Part shown: positions 26,296 to 35,741 of the stretch, piece after piece | Position numbering within the stretch: the first letter of the stretch is position 1 | Layout of the letters: each line of letters opens with the position of its first letter | From: Fibrobacter sp. UWB11 | GTDB taxonomy: Bacteria > Fibrobacterota > Fibrobacteria > Fibrobacterales > Fibrobacteraceae | Reading direction: 5' to 3' | Assembly (NCBI RefSeq): GCF_900143015.1 | Contig: NZ_FSRT01000003.1 | Span: 186,001 to 250,000, forward strand | DNA length: 64,000 nucleotides | Program-made: the position numbers and the translations under genes | The notes under the pieces: model-generated | What the model saw: only the letters and a program-made list of their open reading frames with translations | Told to the model about the DNA's origin: nothing | The model's database searches: none

Positions 26296-27507
26296 ATGTC
26301 AGAAGATATTGAACGAAATTTAGACTTTGATACCGTTATCGAGCGTCGCCACACGAATTCCATCAAATACGACTTCGCGGTGGAGCAACGTGTAGTAAAG
26401 CCGGGTGAAGATCCTTATAGTCTTCTCCCGCTTTGGGTCGCTGACATGGATTTCAAAACTTCTTCGTTTATTCAAGACGAGTTGATTCGAGTTGCCGAAT
26501 ATGGGATTTTCGGTTATAGCGAGCCGAAAGACGATTACTACGAAACCGTCAAAAACTTTTATCGCCGCCGCCACAATTATAACATCGAAGACCGCAAATG
26601 GATTATTAAGGTTCCTGGAGTGATGTTTGCGCTCGGTATGGCCATCAAAGCATTTTCGAATGAAGGCGATTCCATACTCATCCAGCAGCCGGTCTACATG
26701 CACTTTGCCGATGTCATCATCAATAACAATCGCAAAGTCGAGAGCAATAATCTTGTCTATGGCGAAGATGGTCGCTATCACATCGACTTTGTGGATTTCG
26801 AAAAGAGAATCATCGAAAACAACATCAAACTCTTTTTACTTTGCAGCCCGCACAATCCCGTTTGCCGCGTCTGGACCCGCGAAGAGCTTACACGCCTCGG
26901 AGAAATTTGCCTCAAGCACAATGTCATTGTCGTAAGCGATGAAATCCATAGCGATTTCGTCTTTGAAGGAACGCATACCGTATTTGGTTCGATAAGCGAA
27001 GACCTTGCGGACAATTCCATCATCGTCACCGCCCCGACAAAAACATTCAATTTGGCAGGCATCCAAATCGCACACGCCTTCATAAAAAATCCATTGATTC
27101 GCCGTGCATTCCGCAAGCAAATTTTTGCCTCCGGCTACAGTCAAGTCAGCATCCAAGGAATCGTCTCAGCACAGGCCGCCTACAGCAAAGGCGAAGTTTG
27201 GCTCGATGCGCTCCTCAAATACATCAAAGGAAATATCGATTTCACAAACAAATTCATTAAAGAAAATTTAAAGGGAGTCAAGCTCGTACCGATGGAAGCA
27301 ACCTACCTCGCATGGATTGACTTCAACGGGACAGGGCTTTCACCAGACAAGATCCAAGATCGCATCCGAAACAAGGCTCGACTGTGGCTCAACAACGGGA
27401 TTCTTTTCGGGAATACCGGAGAAGGGTTCCAACGGCTGAACCTAGCTTGTCCACGAAGTACCTTGGCCGAGGCTCTCAATAGGCTAAAAGTTGCGTTCAA
27501 TTCATAG
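26296..27507 (+). CDS. MalY/PatB-type cystathionine beta-lyase
   Basis: A 403-residue fold-type I aminotransferase-like PLP enzyme. N-terminal ERRHTNSIKYD and LLPLWVADMDF, CSPHNPVCRVW, VSDEIHSDFVF and TAPTKTFNLAG with the PLP lysine are typical of PatB/MalY C-S lyases, which split cystathionine (or cysteine thioethers) to a thiol, pyruvate and ammonia. The start at 26296 follows CGGAG; an in-frame TTG at 26278 is less likely. Under a perfect LysR-type operator, divergent from the HDK operon. Confidence 0.88.
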   Translation: MSEDIERNLDFDTVIERRHTNSIKYDFAVEQRVVKPGEDPYSLLPLWVADMDFKTSSFIQDELIRVAEYGIFGYSEPKDDYYETVKNFYRRRHNYNIEDRKWIIKVPGVMFALGMAIKAFSNEGDSILIQQPVYMHFADVIINNNRKVESNNLVYGEDGRYHIDFVDFEKRIIENNIKLFLLCSPHNPVCRVWTREELTRLGEICLKHNVIVVSDEIHSDFVFEGTHTVFGSISEDLADNSIIVTAPTKTFNLAGIQIAHAFIKNPLIRRAFRKQIFASGYSQVSIQGIVSAQAAYSKGEVWLDALLKYIKGNIDFTNKFIKENLKGVKLVPMEATYLAWIDFNGTGLSPDKIQDRIRNKARLWLNNGILFGNTGEGFQRLNLACPRSTLAEALNRLKVAFNS

Positions 27508-27524
27508 GGACGCACAACGAGAAG

Positions 27525-27562
27525 CCCTCAGGAAGCCTAGAATCCACCTGAGGGTTTCTTCT
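27525..27562 (+). terminator. Intrinsic terminator after malY
   Basis: CCCTCAGG...CCTGAGGG (27525-27554) with a 14-base loop, then TTTCTTCTATTTTT. Confidence 0.75.
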
Positions 27563-27574
27563 ATTTTTAATATT

Positions 27575-27591
27575 CCTATAACACATATAGG
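27575..27591. promoter_or_regulatory. Inverted repeat upstream of the LysR gene
   Basis: CCTATA-ACACA-TATAGG. It uses the same half-sites as the island operator but in the opposite arrangement, 107 bases before the LysR start. It could be an autoregulatory site. Confidence 0.35.
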
Positions 27592-27697
27592 ATAGGAACG
27601 GAAAAATTTTTATATTTTCGCCTAGTCGCAAGAGGGGGCAGCCCCACTCAAGGCGGGATTTACAACTTCACATTAAATTTAGGGATTACAAATAACC

Positions 27698-28642
27698 ATG
27701 ACATTACAACAATTACGCTACGCCATCGGAATCTCTAAAGTCGGTTCCTTCAACAAGGCTGCCGAGTCTTTATTCATTTCCCAGCCTTCATTGACGACGG
27801 CCATCCACGATCTCGAAGATGAAATCGGCATCACGATTTTCAACCGCACGAGTCGCGGTGTCACGCTCACGCCCGAAGGCGAAGAATTCATTGCCCGCGC
27901 AAACGAGCTTTACAACCACTACACTTCCGTTCTCGAACGCTACAGCAAGGAAGAACAGAAGAAGAAGCGTTTCGCTGTTTCGACGCAGCACTACTCCTTC
28001 GCCGTCAAATCCTTCGTGAACATGGTGAAGAAATTCAACATCGATGACTACGAATTCGCCCTCCGCGAAACAAAGACGAAAGAAGTCATTGACGATGTGA
28101 CAAGCCTTCGCAGCGAAATCGGCATCATCTACTTGAGCGACTTTAACCGCAAGTACATCACTTACCTGCTGAGAGAACACGACCTCGTTTTCCAGAAATT
28201 GATTGATTGCAATGCTTACGCCTACATGTGGAAGAACAACCCGCTCGCGAAAAAGCCCTACGTCAACCTCGAAGACCTTTCGGAATACCCGTGCCTTTCT
28301 TTTGAACAGGGCGAAAGCGGCAACTACTACTTCGCTGAAGAAATTCTAAGTACAAACGAATATCACAGAACCATCAAGGCAAATGACCGCGCCACCATGC
28401 TGAACTTGATGGTGGGCCTCAACGGCTACACGCTCTGCTCCGGTATCATTAGCGAAGAAATCAACGGTTCCGATTATGTGGCCGTGCCGTTCAAGGATGC
28501 CAAAGGCGAAAACGACCGCAAGATGGAAATCGGCTACATCACCAAGAAGAACTTCATGCTCAGCACGATTTGCCGCATTTACATCCGCGAGATGGAAGAA
28601 TACCTAAGCGCTTACACTTCTGAACATCGTTCGGAACAGTAG
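27698..28642 (+). CDS. LysR-family transcriptional regulator, candidate sulfur regulator
   Basis: A 314-residue protein. The N-terminal winged HTH (residues 1-60) is classical: LRYAIGISKVGSFNKAAESL, ISQPSLTTAIHDLEDEIG. The remainder is a type 2 periplasmic-binding-like effector domain. It resembles CysB/CmbR-type regulators found with sulfur genes in anaerobes. It is the only LysR gene in the window, and the 17-bp TATAG-N7-CTATA motif has LysR-type spacing (T-N11-A core), so it is the natural candidate to bind those sites, with O-acetylserine or a similar effector. Binding is not shown by sequence. Confidence 0.88.
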   Translation: MTLQQLRYAIGISKVGSFNKAAESLFISQPSLTTAIHDLEDEIGITIFNRTSRGVTLTPEGEEFIARANELYNHYTSVLERYSKEEQKKKRFAVSTQHYSFAVKSFVNMVKKFNIDDYEFALRETKTKEVIDDVTSLRSEIGIIYLSDFNRKYITYLLREHDLVFQKLIDCNAYAYMWKNNPLAKKPYVNLEDLSEYPCLSFEQGESGNYYFAEEILSTNEYHRTIKANDRATMLNLMVGLNGYTLCSGIISEEINGSDYVAVPFKDAKGENDRKMEIGYITKKNFMLSTICRIYIREMEEYLSAYTSEHRSEQ

Positions 28643-28685
28643 CATTACCCCGGTTCTACGAACCGGGATTTTCTATAATTGTTTT

Positions 28686-29516
28686 ATGTCCCTTAGCTCT
28701 AGCATTTTCAACCGTACATCGCTCCTGCTCGGCGACGATGTCATGGAAAGCATCTATAAAAAGCGAGTCATCATTTTTGGACTCGGCGGTGTCGGTAGCT
28801 GGTGTGCCGAAAGCTTAATCCGTTCAGGAATACAGGAACTCGTTCTCGTCGATTCCGATCGCGTTTGTATAACCAACGTAAATCGCCAACTGATGGCAAC
28901 TCCCAAAACCGTTGGCCAAGTCAAAGTCGAAGTTCTCAAGAATCGTTTGCTCGAAATCAATCCGCACGCAAAAATCATTGCACTGCAAGACATCTACGAA
29001 GAAGCGAATACGGAAAAATTCCAGCTAGACACATTCGACTACATTATCGATGCTATCGATAGTCTCGAGAACAAGATGCAATTGCTGTGGCACGCGTCTA
29101 AAACAAAAGCTACCGTATTTTCCTCAATGGGCGCCGCCCTCAAAATGGATCCCACGCGAATCAAGGTCGCAGAATTCTGGAAAGTTTCTGGATGTCCCCT
29201 CGGCCGTGCACTCCGCGACAAGTTCAAGCGCAAAAAACTTTTCCCCAAGAAAAAAATCATGTGCGTCTATAGCGATGAGCTCTTGAAAAACCGAGGGAAA
29301 AGTTCCTCTTGCGGAACAGACGCTTGCATGTGTCCCAAAGTTCGTCACGAGCGCAGCGAAGCAGAACTTCAAAACGAGAATTTGATCAATCATGAATGGT
29401 GCAGTACAAAAGCACAAATCAACGGCACCATGGCACACGCCACCGCGATTTTCGGATTCACTATTGCGGGCCTCGTGATGCAAGACATTTATCAAAAAGC
29501 AACATTGCAGCAATAA
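28686..29516 (+). CDS. tcdA: tRNA threonylcarbamoyladenosine dehydratase TcdA (CsdL)
   Basis: A 276-residue E1-like enzyme of the ThiF/MoeB superfamily, making cyclic t6A37 in tRNA. It has FGLGGVGSWCAESLIRSGI, the ATP-binding glycine loop; VDSDRVCITNVNRQ; and DAIDSLENK. Two Cys-rich patches (SSCGTDACMC) suit a metal site. The protein family partners with cysteine desulfurase CsdA/CsdE in E. coli. Forty-three bases after the LysR gene and possibly cotranscribed. Confidence 0.9.
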   Translation: MSLSSSIFNRTSLLLGDDVMESIYKKRVIIFGLGGVGSWCAESLIRSGIQELVLVDSDRVCITNVNRQLMATPKTVGQVKVEVLKNRLLEINPHAKIIALQDIYEEANTEKFQLDTFDYIIDAIDSLENKMQLLWHASKTKATVFSSMGAALKMDPTRIKVAEFWKVSGCPLGRALRDKFKRKKLFPKKKIMCVYSDELLKNRGKSSSCGTDACMCPKVRHERSEAELQNENLINHEWCSTKAQINGTMAHATAIFGFTIAGLVMQDIYQKATLQQ

Positions 29517-29523
29517 AAAATCA

Positions 29524-29562
29524 TAGATCCTATCGGGCGTTGCCCTCCAGGATGACAGTAAC
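29524..29562. repeat. Dispersed palindromic repeat
   Basis: TCCTATCGGGCGTTGCCCTC followed by CAGGATGACAG. It has the same ATGACA tail as other family members. Confidence 0.55.
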
Positions 29563-29571
29563 GTGATTTGT

Positions 29572-29639
29572 TATAGATCTTTTCTATAAGAAGTCCTAAA
29601 AACAAAGTATTGGACAAACTCATAAACGCCTTCTATATT
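29572..29639 (+). promoter_or_regulatory. LysR-type operator plus promoter of the DUF4418-ABC operon
   Basis: TATAG-ATCTTTT-CTATA (29572-29588), 22 bases, TGGACA (29611-29616), 17 bases, TATATT (29634-29639). Geometry identical to the malY promoter. Confidence 0.75.
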
Positions 29640-29668
29640 TGGCATCGCACAAAGACAAGGAGGTATTT

Positions 29669-30097
29669 ATGACAAACGGCATATTTTTTGGATCTATAAC
29701 AGTTTTACTAGGCACCATCGTTTCGTTGCTCTCTTTTGTTTTGCTTCCTTTTTGCAAACACATGGATGGCATCGTTATGCGATGCCATTACACCTCCATC
29801 ACTGACGGCTTCGTAGGTATCGCCATCGCACTCGTTGGCATCGCCTACTTGCTATTACCCAAAGCACAAAAGGCCTTGTCTTTCGCGGTAATCGCCTTGG
29901 GTGTTATTACTTCACTTGTCCCCACAGTCATTGTAGGCGTCTGTTCGCACCCGCACATGCACTGTCATTCTATTTCATCCCCAGTTCTTCAGCTGGTAGG
30001 AATCGTTATCGCACTTTTTGCTGTGGCTAATATCGCCTTCTTGGCAAGCCGCAACTTCGAATCGGAGGATTTTACTAATGAAACACACTACGCTTAA
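29669..30097 (+). CDS. DUF4418 membrane protein
   Basis: A 142-residue inner-membrane protein with four hydrophobic segments and conserved Cys/His: LPFCKHMDGIVMRCHYT after helix 1 and GVCSHPHMHCHS before helix 4. These fit DUF4418, a family commonly found beside FtsX/MacB-like ABC genes. The Cys/His pairs suggest metal or thiol contact at the periplasmic face. Overlaps the next gene by 20 bases. The start follows AAGGAGG. Confidence 0.8.
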   Translation: MTNGIFFGSITVLLGTIVSLLSFVLLPFCKHMDGIVMRCHYTSITDGFVGIAIALVGIAYLLLPKAQKALSFAVIALGVITSLVPTVIVGVCSHPHMHCHSISSPVLQLVGIVIALFAVANIAFLASRNFESEDFTNETHYA

Positions 30098-31268
30098 AAT
30101 TATTTATACAAACTTTTGGAGTCACCCTGTTCGAAGCCTCGGCCTTGTGATTTTGACCGCCATCGCTTCGGCAACATTACTTTCTAGTGTCATTTTTTCC
30201 AAAAGCCTTGACACTGGATTCGAACAACTTTCATCACGCATGGGAGCCGATTTGCTCATCGTCCCCTTTGATAGTGAAGCCAAGGACCAGTCCATTCTTT
30301 TGCAAGGTGATTTGAGCAATCACACACTCCCTCGCGAAGTTTTAGACTTTACACGAAAGCTCCCTGGAGTAAAAATTGCCTCCCCGCAATTTTACTTCAC
30401 TACACTCAGCGCAAGTTGCTGCGATAAGAAAGTCAACATTATCGGCTTCGATTCCAAAACTGATTTTACTATCAAGCCATGGATTCGTAAAACATACAAA
30501 AGCGAATTCAAGCCTGGTTATGTCATCGCCGGAAGCGACATCGATATTGAAAAGGGCGGAATCATCAAATTTTTCGATAAGGAATTTACCGTCGTTGGAA
30601 CGCTTGAACCTCTAGGAAACAAGCTCGACCAAGCCATATTTGCCGACATCGAAACAATCGAATTGCTCCGAGAGGCCGCGGCCAGCAAAGGTTACAACTT
30701 CATCCCCAAAGAAAAACCTTCCGCAATCCTCGTAAACCTCGAAAATGGAGCAGATTTCGAAAAAATTTCTCAATCGCTTTACGAACAATTCAACGACTTG
30801 CAAGTCATCCCGCGCAAGAACATGTTCGATAGCATTATCGCAACTGCAGGCTCATTCAAAATTGCAGTATGGATAATTTCTGGATTATTCTTGCTCATCG
30901 TGATTGCAGTTGTCTACATTGCATTCTCGGTTTCGACAAACGAACGCAAACGTGAATTTGCAACACTCCTCATTATCGGAGCTACTCGCAAAAAGCTCAC
31001 CAACATCGTTCTTGGAGAATCCTTGATTGCAAGCGGGAGCGGAGCCTTTGCAGGTACGCTTTTTGGAGCCGTCGGCATCATATCTTTCCGCTTTTTGATA
31101 CAAGATAATTTGCAGATACCCTTTTCACTCCCTAACGCATCCACCATCCTTGTAACAATTATCGGTGCGCTCTTCATCCCCGCTATTGCAGGCATCGGAG
31201 CTGCGTACCACATCGCTAGAAAAGTCGGAAAAATCGACATTTACACTGCATTAAAGGAGGACGCTTAA
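30078..31268 (+). CDS. FtsX/MacB-like ABC transporter permease
   Basis: A 396-residue protein with one N-terminal transmembrane helix, a large extracytoplasmic domain (residues 45-260, with a Cys-Cys pair in SASCCDKK), and three C-terminal helices, the FtsX layout. The NERKREFATLLIIGATRKKL coupling segment is present in part. Start at 30078 after GGAGG. Forms a complex with the next ATPase. Co-regulated by sequence with malY, so it may move a sulfur compound or metal; cargo unknown. Confidence 0.85.
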   Translation: MKHTTLKIIYTNFWSHPVRSLGLVILTAIASATLLSSVIFSKSLDTGFEQLSSRMGADLLIVPFDSEAKDQSILLQGDLSNHTLPREVLDFTRKLPGVKIASPQFYFTTLSASCCDKKVNIIGFDSKTDFTIKPWIRKTYKSEFKPGYVIAGSDIDIEKGGIIKFFDKEFTVVGTLEPLGNKLDQAIFADIETIELLREAAASKGYNFIPKEKPSAILVNLENGADFEKISQSLYEQFNDLQVIPRKNMFDSIIATAGSFKIAVWIISGLFLLIVIAVVYIAFSVSTNERKREFATLLIIGATRKKLTNIVLGESLIASGSGAFAGTLFGAVGIISFRFLIQDNLQIPFSLPNASTILVTIIGALFIPAIAGIGAAYHIARKVGKIDIYTALKEDA

Positions 31269-31951
31269 TGATTCTTAACGGAAATAACATAACAAAGCAA
31301 TACACAAGACGTGGCGAAAAATTTAATGCGGTCAACAACGCAGATTTCTTCGCATGGTCAGGCGATTTTACCGTCATCTTCGGAGAATCCGGAAGTGGCA
31401 AGAGCACTCTTTTGAACGCCCTTGCTGGCGTTACCGCACCGACATCAGGGAACGTCGAACTTGACGGGCAGCCGCTCTTTAAATTAAACGATGAAGAACT
31501 CGCACGTTTACGCAACGAGCGCATCGGCTACATTCCACAAAATACAGCAAGCCTTTCAGCATTCACCGTCGCCGAAAATATCACTTTGACTTCGACCTTG
31601 TATAACAAGAAAATCGACAAGGAACATATCAAAGCGCTATTGAACAAGCTCGGCATCGCACACCTCGCCAACGAACATCCGCAAAATCTTTCTGGTGGTG
31701 AATTGCGCCGTGTTGCCATTGCACGTGCTCTAGCCAACAAGCCAGACTTGATTATTGCAGACGAACCAACAAGCAACCTCGACGAAGAAAACAGCCGCAA
31801 GGTCTATAGTCTTTTTGCAAGGCTTGCACGGACGGGAGTCGCTGTCGTCATCGCCACACATGACAAAAACGCATTCGGTTACAGCAATCGCGTTTACCAC
31901 ATGAAATCTGGCTCGCTCGTTCCCGACATCGGCGAATACGGCAACCTGTAA
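31268..31951 (+). CDS. LolD/MacB-type ABC ATP-binding protein
   Basis: A 227-residue ATPase: Walker A GESGSGKST, Q-loop YIPQN, signature LSGGELRRVAIAR, Walker B DLIIADEPTSNLD, H-loop VIATHD. It starts at the stop of the permease gene (TAATG). Closes the DUF4418-FtsX-ABC unit. Confidence 0.92.
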   Translation: MILNGNNITKQYTRRGEKFNAVNNADFFAWSGDFTVIFGESGSGKSTLLNALAGVTAPTSGNVELDGQPLFKLNDEELARLRNERIGYIPQNTASLSAFTVAENITLTSTLYNKKIDKEHIKALLNKLGIAHLANEHPQNLSGGELRRVAIARALANKPDLIIADEPTSNLDEENSRKVYSLFARLARTGVAVVIATHDKNAFGYSNRVYHMKSGSLVPDIGEYGNL

Positions 31952-31968
31952 AATTCTAACTTTAGGTC

Positions 31969-33339
31969 ATGAAACTTCTCATCATCTACTTTCTTGTCCT
32001 TGGATTCATTTGCATCCGCGACTTGTTCAAGGTCAAGAATTTCGACGATTACGTCGTTGCAGGCCGTAAACAAAGTTCACCGCTCGTTTTCATGAGCCTC
32101 ATGGCCACTGTCCTTGGGGCTTCCGCAACAGTGGGCATCGCCGCACGTGCCGAAAGTATCGGTTTTGCCGCATTCTGGTGGCTAGGCGTCGGAGCAATTG
32201 GCTTCTGGTTCCAGGCCGCATTCCTGAGCAAACCGGTTCACGATCTCGATGTACGCACACTCCCTGAAATTGCCGAAAAGACGGTCGGGAGAACAGGACG
32301 AAAGCTCGTCGCATTTATTATTGCCGTTTCATGGATTGGAATTATCGCTGCGCAGTTTGCCGCTGTCGCAGGATTCATCGGACTTGTGCTTGGGCATGAT
32401 GCAGGCACGCAATCCGTTTTGATTACAGCAGTCATCGTGATTGTCTACACGCTTTTAGGCGGGCAACTTTCTGTTGTCCGCACTGACGCACTGCAATTTG
32501 GAATTTTGACTCTTGGATTTTTCGCCGCCGCAATTTATTTGTTCGGCGGTTTTTCCGGCGCAGAAAGCGCGACATTGTCAAATGGGACTTCCGCAGGCCT
32601 TGCCTCTTTCGGAAACTTTAATCTCTTGAACGAAAAATTCAGTTTCTCAGATTTAGCGATGATGTTATTTACCGTCGGCGGAGCCTATTTCCTCGGCCCC
32701 GATGTAATTTCAAGAAACCTCGTTGCGAAAGATTCTTCATCGGCGCGCAAGGCCGTTGTCATCGGAAGTTTCGCCATCCTCGTCTTTAGCGTGATTATCG
32801 TTTTGCTCGGCATGTGGGCAGCCACTTACGCACCGAATGTAGCCGGCAATAGCGTGAATCCTTTATTCCGCCTCGCCTCCGGCGTGCTTCCGCTACCACT
32901 CGCTGCACTTTTATCCGTCGGACTTTTATCGGCACTGCTTTCATCAGCAGACACATGCCTCATCAATTCCGCAGCCATTTTCGGAAGCGACATACTGAAC
33001 ACACGTCGAATTTCTGTAGTTCGTTTGATCGTTGTCGCTATCGGCATCATCGCCACTTACCTTGCACTCCAAGGCAAAGATATTATAGGGCTTTTAACAA
33101 TGGCGTATTCCGTCTACACACCGGGAATTGTAGCACCGCTTGCAGTCGCAATCATAGCACACAAAAAGTTCAACATCAAAAAAACATTGTGGTACGCAGG
33201 CGTTGTTGTCGGTGGACTTTTCGGGCTTATCCCCGCAATTTTTGCGTCAACTGCAAAAATTGCACTCCCCGCCTACATTCCCCATATCGGGATTGCCATC
33301 TCGCTTATTTTTGCACTTGCTAGTTTAAAACGCAAATAA
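31969..33339 (+). CDS. Sodium:solute symporter (SSS family)
   Basis: A 456-residue membrane protein with about 13 hydrophobic segments and SSS marks: FDDYVVAGRKQSSPLVFMSLMAT, then GAIGFWFQAAF, and SSADTCLINSAAIFGSDI late in the chain. Eighteen bases after the ABC gene and probably in the same transcript. Substrate cannot be told from sequence. Confidence 0.85.
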   Translation: MKLLIIYFLVLGFICIRDLFKVKNFDDYVVAGRKQSSPLVFMSLMATVLGASATVGIAARAESIGFAAFWWLGVGAIGFWFQAAFLSKPVHDLDVRTLPEIAEKTVGRTGRKLVAFIIAVSWIGIIAAQFAAVAGFIGLVLGHDAGTQSVLITAVIVIVYTLLGGQLSVVRTDALQFGILTLGFFAAAIYLFGGFSGAESATLSNGTSAGLASFGNFNLLNEKFSFSDLAMMLFTVGGAYFLGPDVISRNLVAKDSSSARKAVVIGSFAILVFSVIIVLLGMWAATYAPNVAGNSVNPLFRLASGVLPLPLAALLSVGLLSALLSSADTCLINSAAIFGSDILNTRRISVVRLIVVAIGIIATYLALQGKDIIGLLTMAYSVYTPGIVAPLAVAIIAHKKFNIKKTLWYAGVVVGGLFGLIPAIFASTAKIALPAYIPHIGIAISLIFALASLKRK

Positions 33340-33349
33340 AAACTAAAAT

Positions 33350-35044
33350 TTAATTAGGCTTGATTCGAACAACTTCGTCACAGAGTTCGCATACTGCCGG
33401 GCGGTGCGTCACAAATATCATCGTTTTTTCAGGGAACATTGCAAATAAGCGCCTATAAAGTTCGCTTTCCGTCGATTCGTCAAGCGAGGCGCTGATTTCG
33501 TCGAATAGCAAAACATTTCCGGGCCGCAACAGTCCACGCGCAATCGCAATACGTTGCGATTGGCCTTCGCTAAGGCCACGGCCACGTTCTCCCAAATTCG
33601 TATCCAAGCCTTCCGGCAAATCAAAGACGAAATCAGCACATGCGGCATGCAAAGCCTGCCGCATCTCGGCGTCTCCGACGCCGGGCCTCGCGAACTGCAA
33701 GTTATGCCGTATCGTACCGCTCATCAGCGTATTGCCCTGCGGAACATACACAAACTCTTTACGTGTATCCTTTGCAACAACACGTTCAAATGCAGTGCCA
33801 TCATGTTCTAAATAAATCAAGGCACGGCCTTCATCGGGAGCAACAAATCCGAGCAAGATTCTAAACAAAGTAGTCTTTCCCGTTCCAGTTTCACCCATAA
33901 TGGCCGACTTGCTGCCCGGTTTAAAATCATGCGAAAAATGCGAAATAATTTCTTCCCTATTTCCTTTTTGCGCATTTTCCGTCTCATAGCCAAAACTCAC
34001 ATTTTCCAGACGGACACCCACTCGAACAGCATTTTCGCTTTGCGCAGCAACACTATCCAACAAATGCGACTCATCACGCTTTACCGGAACTTCTCCGGCA
34101 TCGCGTTTCAATTCATCCAAACGATCAATACTCGCCGTCGAATGAATCAATTGCGGAACCATTCTCAAAAGCGTCAAAATCGGATGTTGGATTTGCCCCA
34201 CCAACTGCAAAAAAGAAGTCATCGTTCCGATTGTAATTATTCCATCGCGCAGCCCAAGGCCACCCCATACAAACGCAAGTAAGTAACCAAGGCCAAAAGC
34301 AGAGCCCAGCGAAAAACGCGAAATCGTCGTGAATCGCGTACGGCGCAAAACATCATGTTCCAGCTTTTTCTGTTTTCCCTTCAAGAGCCCCGTCACCCAA
34401 TTTTCACTTTCGAGCGAACGCAGCACCGCATTATATTCCACTGCTTCCTGCACCTGCATCTGGATACGGCTTTCTCCATCGCGAATATCAAGCGTCATCT
34501 GACGCAACTTTCGCGAGACCATTTTTCCAACCACAATCATTACAGGAGTAAAGAGCAACAGCGCCCATGCCAAGCGTACATCGAACCAACGCATCATGAG
34601 AAACGCACCCAAGAGTTGCACGCCCGTCACCAACATATCTGGAATCGTTTCCATCGTAGATGTACAGACCGTCTCAATATCTTTCGTGAGTCTCGACGAA
34701 ATATCGCCCGAATGTAGAGGCTTGCTGCCGTACAGTTTCCGTTCGAACAGCAACTCAAAATAAGTCAAGCGCAAAGCATTCGACTTTCGCACCATTGCAC
34801 TTGCATTCATGTAATAATACACAAGTCGAAGTACAATAGAGCCAACAACCGTAAGTACCAAAAAAACAACCATACGGATAACATCATCATTTGTCCCCGT
34901 ACGGATAGTCTCATCAATAAACTGCTTGCTGAGCCATATCATCAAAAGTCCAAACGCAACACGCCCGACACCCACCATTATGCGAATGATGATATTTGCA
35001 CGGAATCCGCGCAGTTCATGCCACAGCCAAGCAACGTACTTCAT
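33350..35044 (-). CDS. ABC exporter, fused membrane and ATPase domains
   Basis: A 564-residue half-transporter: six-helix membrane domain (residues 1-320), ATPase with GETGTGKTTLF, LSEGQSQRIAIARGLL, NVLLFDEISASLD and VTHRP. No peptidase C39 domain. It is last in a four-gene unit (HprK-like, S24/S26-like, PqqD, ABC) in which each gene overlaps the next by four bases, so all are cotranslated. Together they look like the export and processing end of a modified-peptide system. Confidence 0.88.
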   Translation of the reverse strand: MKYVAWLWHELRGFRANIIIRIMVGVGRVAFGLLMIWLSKQFIDETIRTGTNDDVIRMVVFLVLTVVGSIVLRLVYYYMNASAMVRKSNALRLTYFELLFERKLYGSKPLHSGDISSRLTKDIETVCTSTMETIPDMLVTGVQLLGAFLMMRWFDVRLAWALLLFTPVMIVVGKMVSRKLRQMTLDIRDGESRIQMQVQEAVEYNAVLRSLESENWVTGLLKGKQKKLEHDVLRRTRFTTISRFSLGSAFGLGYLLAFVWGGLGLRDGIITIGTMTSFLQLVGQIQHPILTLLRMVPQLIHSTASIDRLDELKRDAGEVPVKRDESHLLDSVAAQSENAVRVGVRLENVSFGYETENAQKGNREEIISHFSHDFKPGSKSAIMGETGTGKTTLFRILLGFVAPDEGRALIYLEHDGTAFERVVAKDTRKEFVYVPQGNTLMSGTIRHNLQFARPGVGDAEMRQALHAACADFVFDLPEGLDTNLGERGRGLSEGQSQRIAIARGLLRPGNVLLFDEISASLDESTESELYRRLFAMFPEKTMIFVTHRPAVCELCDEVVRIKPN

Positions 35045-35310
35045 TCAACCACGTTTACTTTCTGCCATTCATTAACAATCGATGCCACATCTTTCAAGGC
35101 ATCGTCTCTTGACACGTCATACTCTTCACAAAGTACATCCGTAAGGCTTTCTACCGTAAAATCACCTTGAGCCTCAGCCTGTTTCCACAACCATGATGCA
35201 GTTTCATTCAAACAAAGGAGTCGACCAAAATCAAGAGCGCCAACACCCTCACCCATAATTACTTGTTCACCGCAAACATCGCGCAGCACAAAACCATTCT
35301 TAATTTTCAT
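35041..35310 (-). CDS. PqqD-family peptide-binding protein
   Basis: 89 residues; the wHTH-like PqqD/RRE fold that grips leader peptides. MKIKNGFVLRDVCGEQVIMGEG, LNETASWLWKQAE and DVLCEEYDVSRDDALKDVASIVNEW are typical. A stand-alone PqqD next to an ABC exporter usually signals RiPP precursor handling. ATGA overlaps on both sides. Confidence 0.82.
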   Translation of the reverse strand: MKIKNGFVLRDVCGEQVIMGEGVGALDFGRLLCLNETASWLWKQAEAQGDFTVESLTDVLCEEYDVSRDDALKDVASIVNEWQKVNVVE

Positions 35311-35741
35311 AATTTAACCCTCTTATAAAACCATAGAAAGTAACGTCTAAAAGGTAGTAGAATATACCACAATTTTGCAGCACATTTCCGCCAAAACGTT
35401 TCTAATGAGCGTTTTTTGCCCTTAGCACTTACAACATAAACAACTTTTGCACGAACATCATCCCAATTGCAATGTTCCCGCAACGACAAATTGCCATCGC
35501 CCATCAAGGTCACGTGATTTCCGTCTATCGCCACAATGCGGTGTATTACATAATTACCAGTTTCAACTTTGGCAAGCACAACACTCCCGCGTTTACAACC
35601 TTCTGGACGTTCGAGGATAACTTTTTCAGAGCCACCTATAATAAAAGGCAACATGCTTACACCATTCACCGGAAACGTAACGGCCACGCCGTCGTCAACC
35701 AGGCGAATCGCCTCTGAAAGAATAAAATCATCCGAAATCAC
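35307..35741 (-). CDS. S24/S26-family (LexA/signal peptidase-like) protein
   Basis: A 144-residue protein. VNGVSMLPFI gives the catalytic Ser region (about residue 29); RGSVVLAK, NYVIHRIVAIDG and MGDGN follow as in type I signal peptidase-like folds. A hydrophobic, basic C-terminus (WYILLPFRRYFLWFYKRVKL) may anchor it. It could trim the leader of the exported product. Overlaps its neighbours by four bases each. Confidence 0.78.
   Translation of the reverse strand: MISDDFILSEAIRLVDDGVAVTFPVNGVSMLPFIIGGSEKVILERPEGCKRGSVVLAKVETGNYVIHRIVAIDGNHVTLMGDGNLSLREHCNWDDVRAKVVYVVSAKGKKRSLETFWRKCAAKLWYILLPFRRYFLWFYKRVKL

Noticed and set aside
26243-26328. Cys-containing mini-ORF (MCRREKPTTAKFC...) before malY as another leader peptide
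   Set aside because: Its ATG lies within or right at the -10 element, ahead of the expected transcription start, and the frame runs into malY out of phase.
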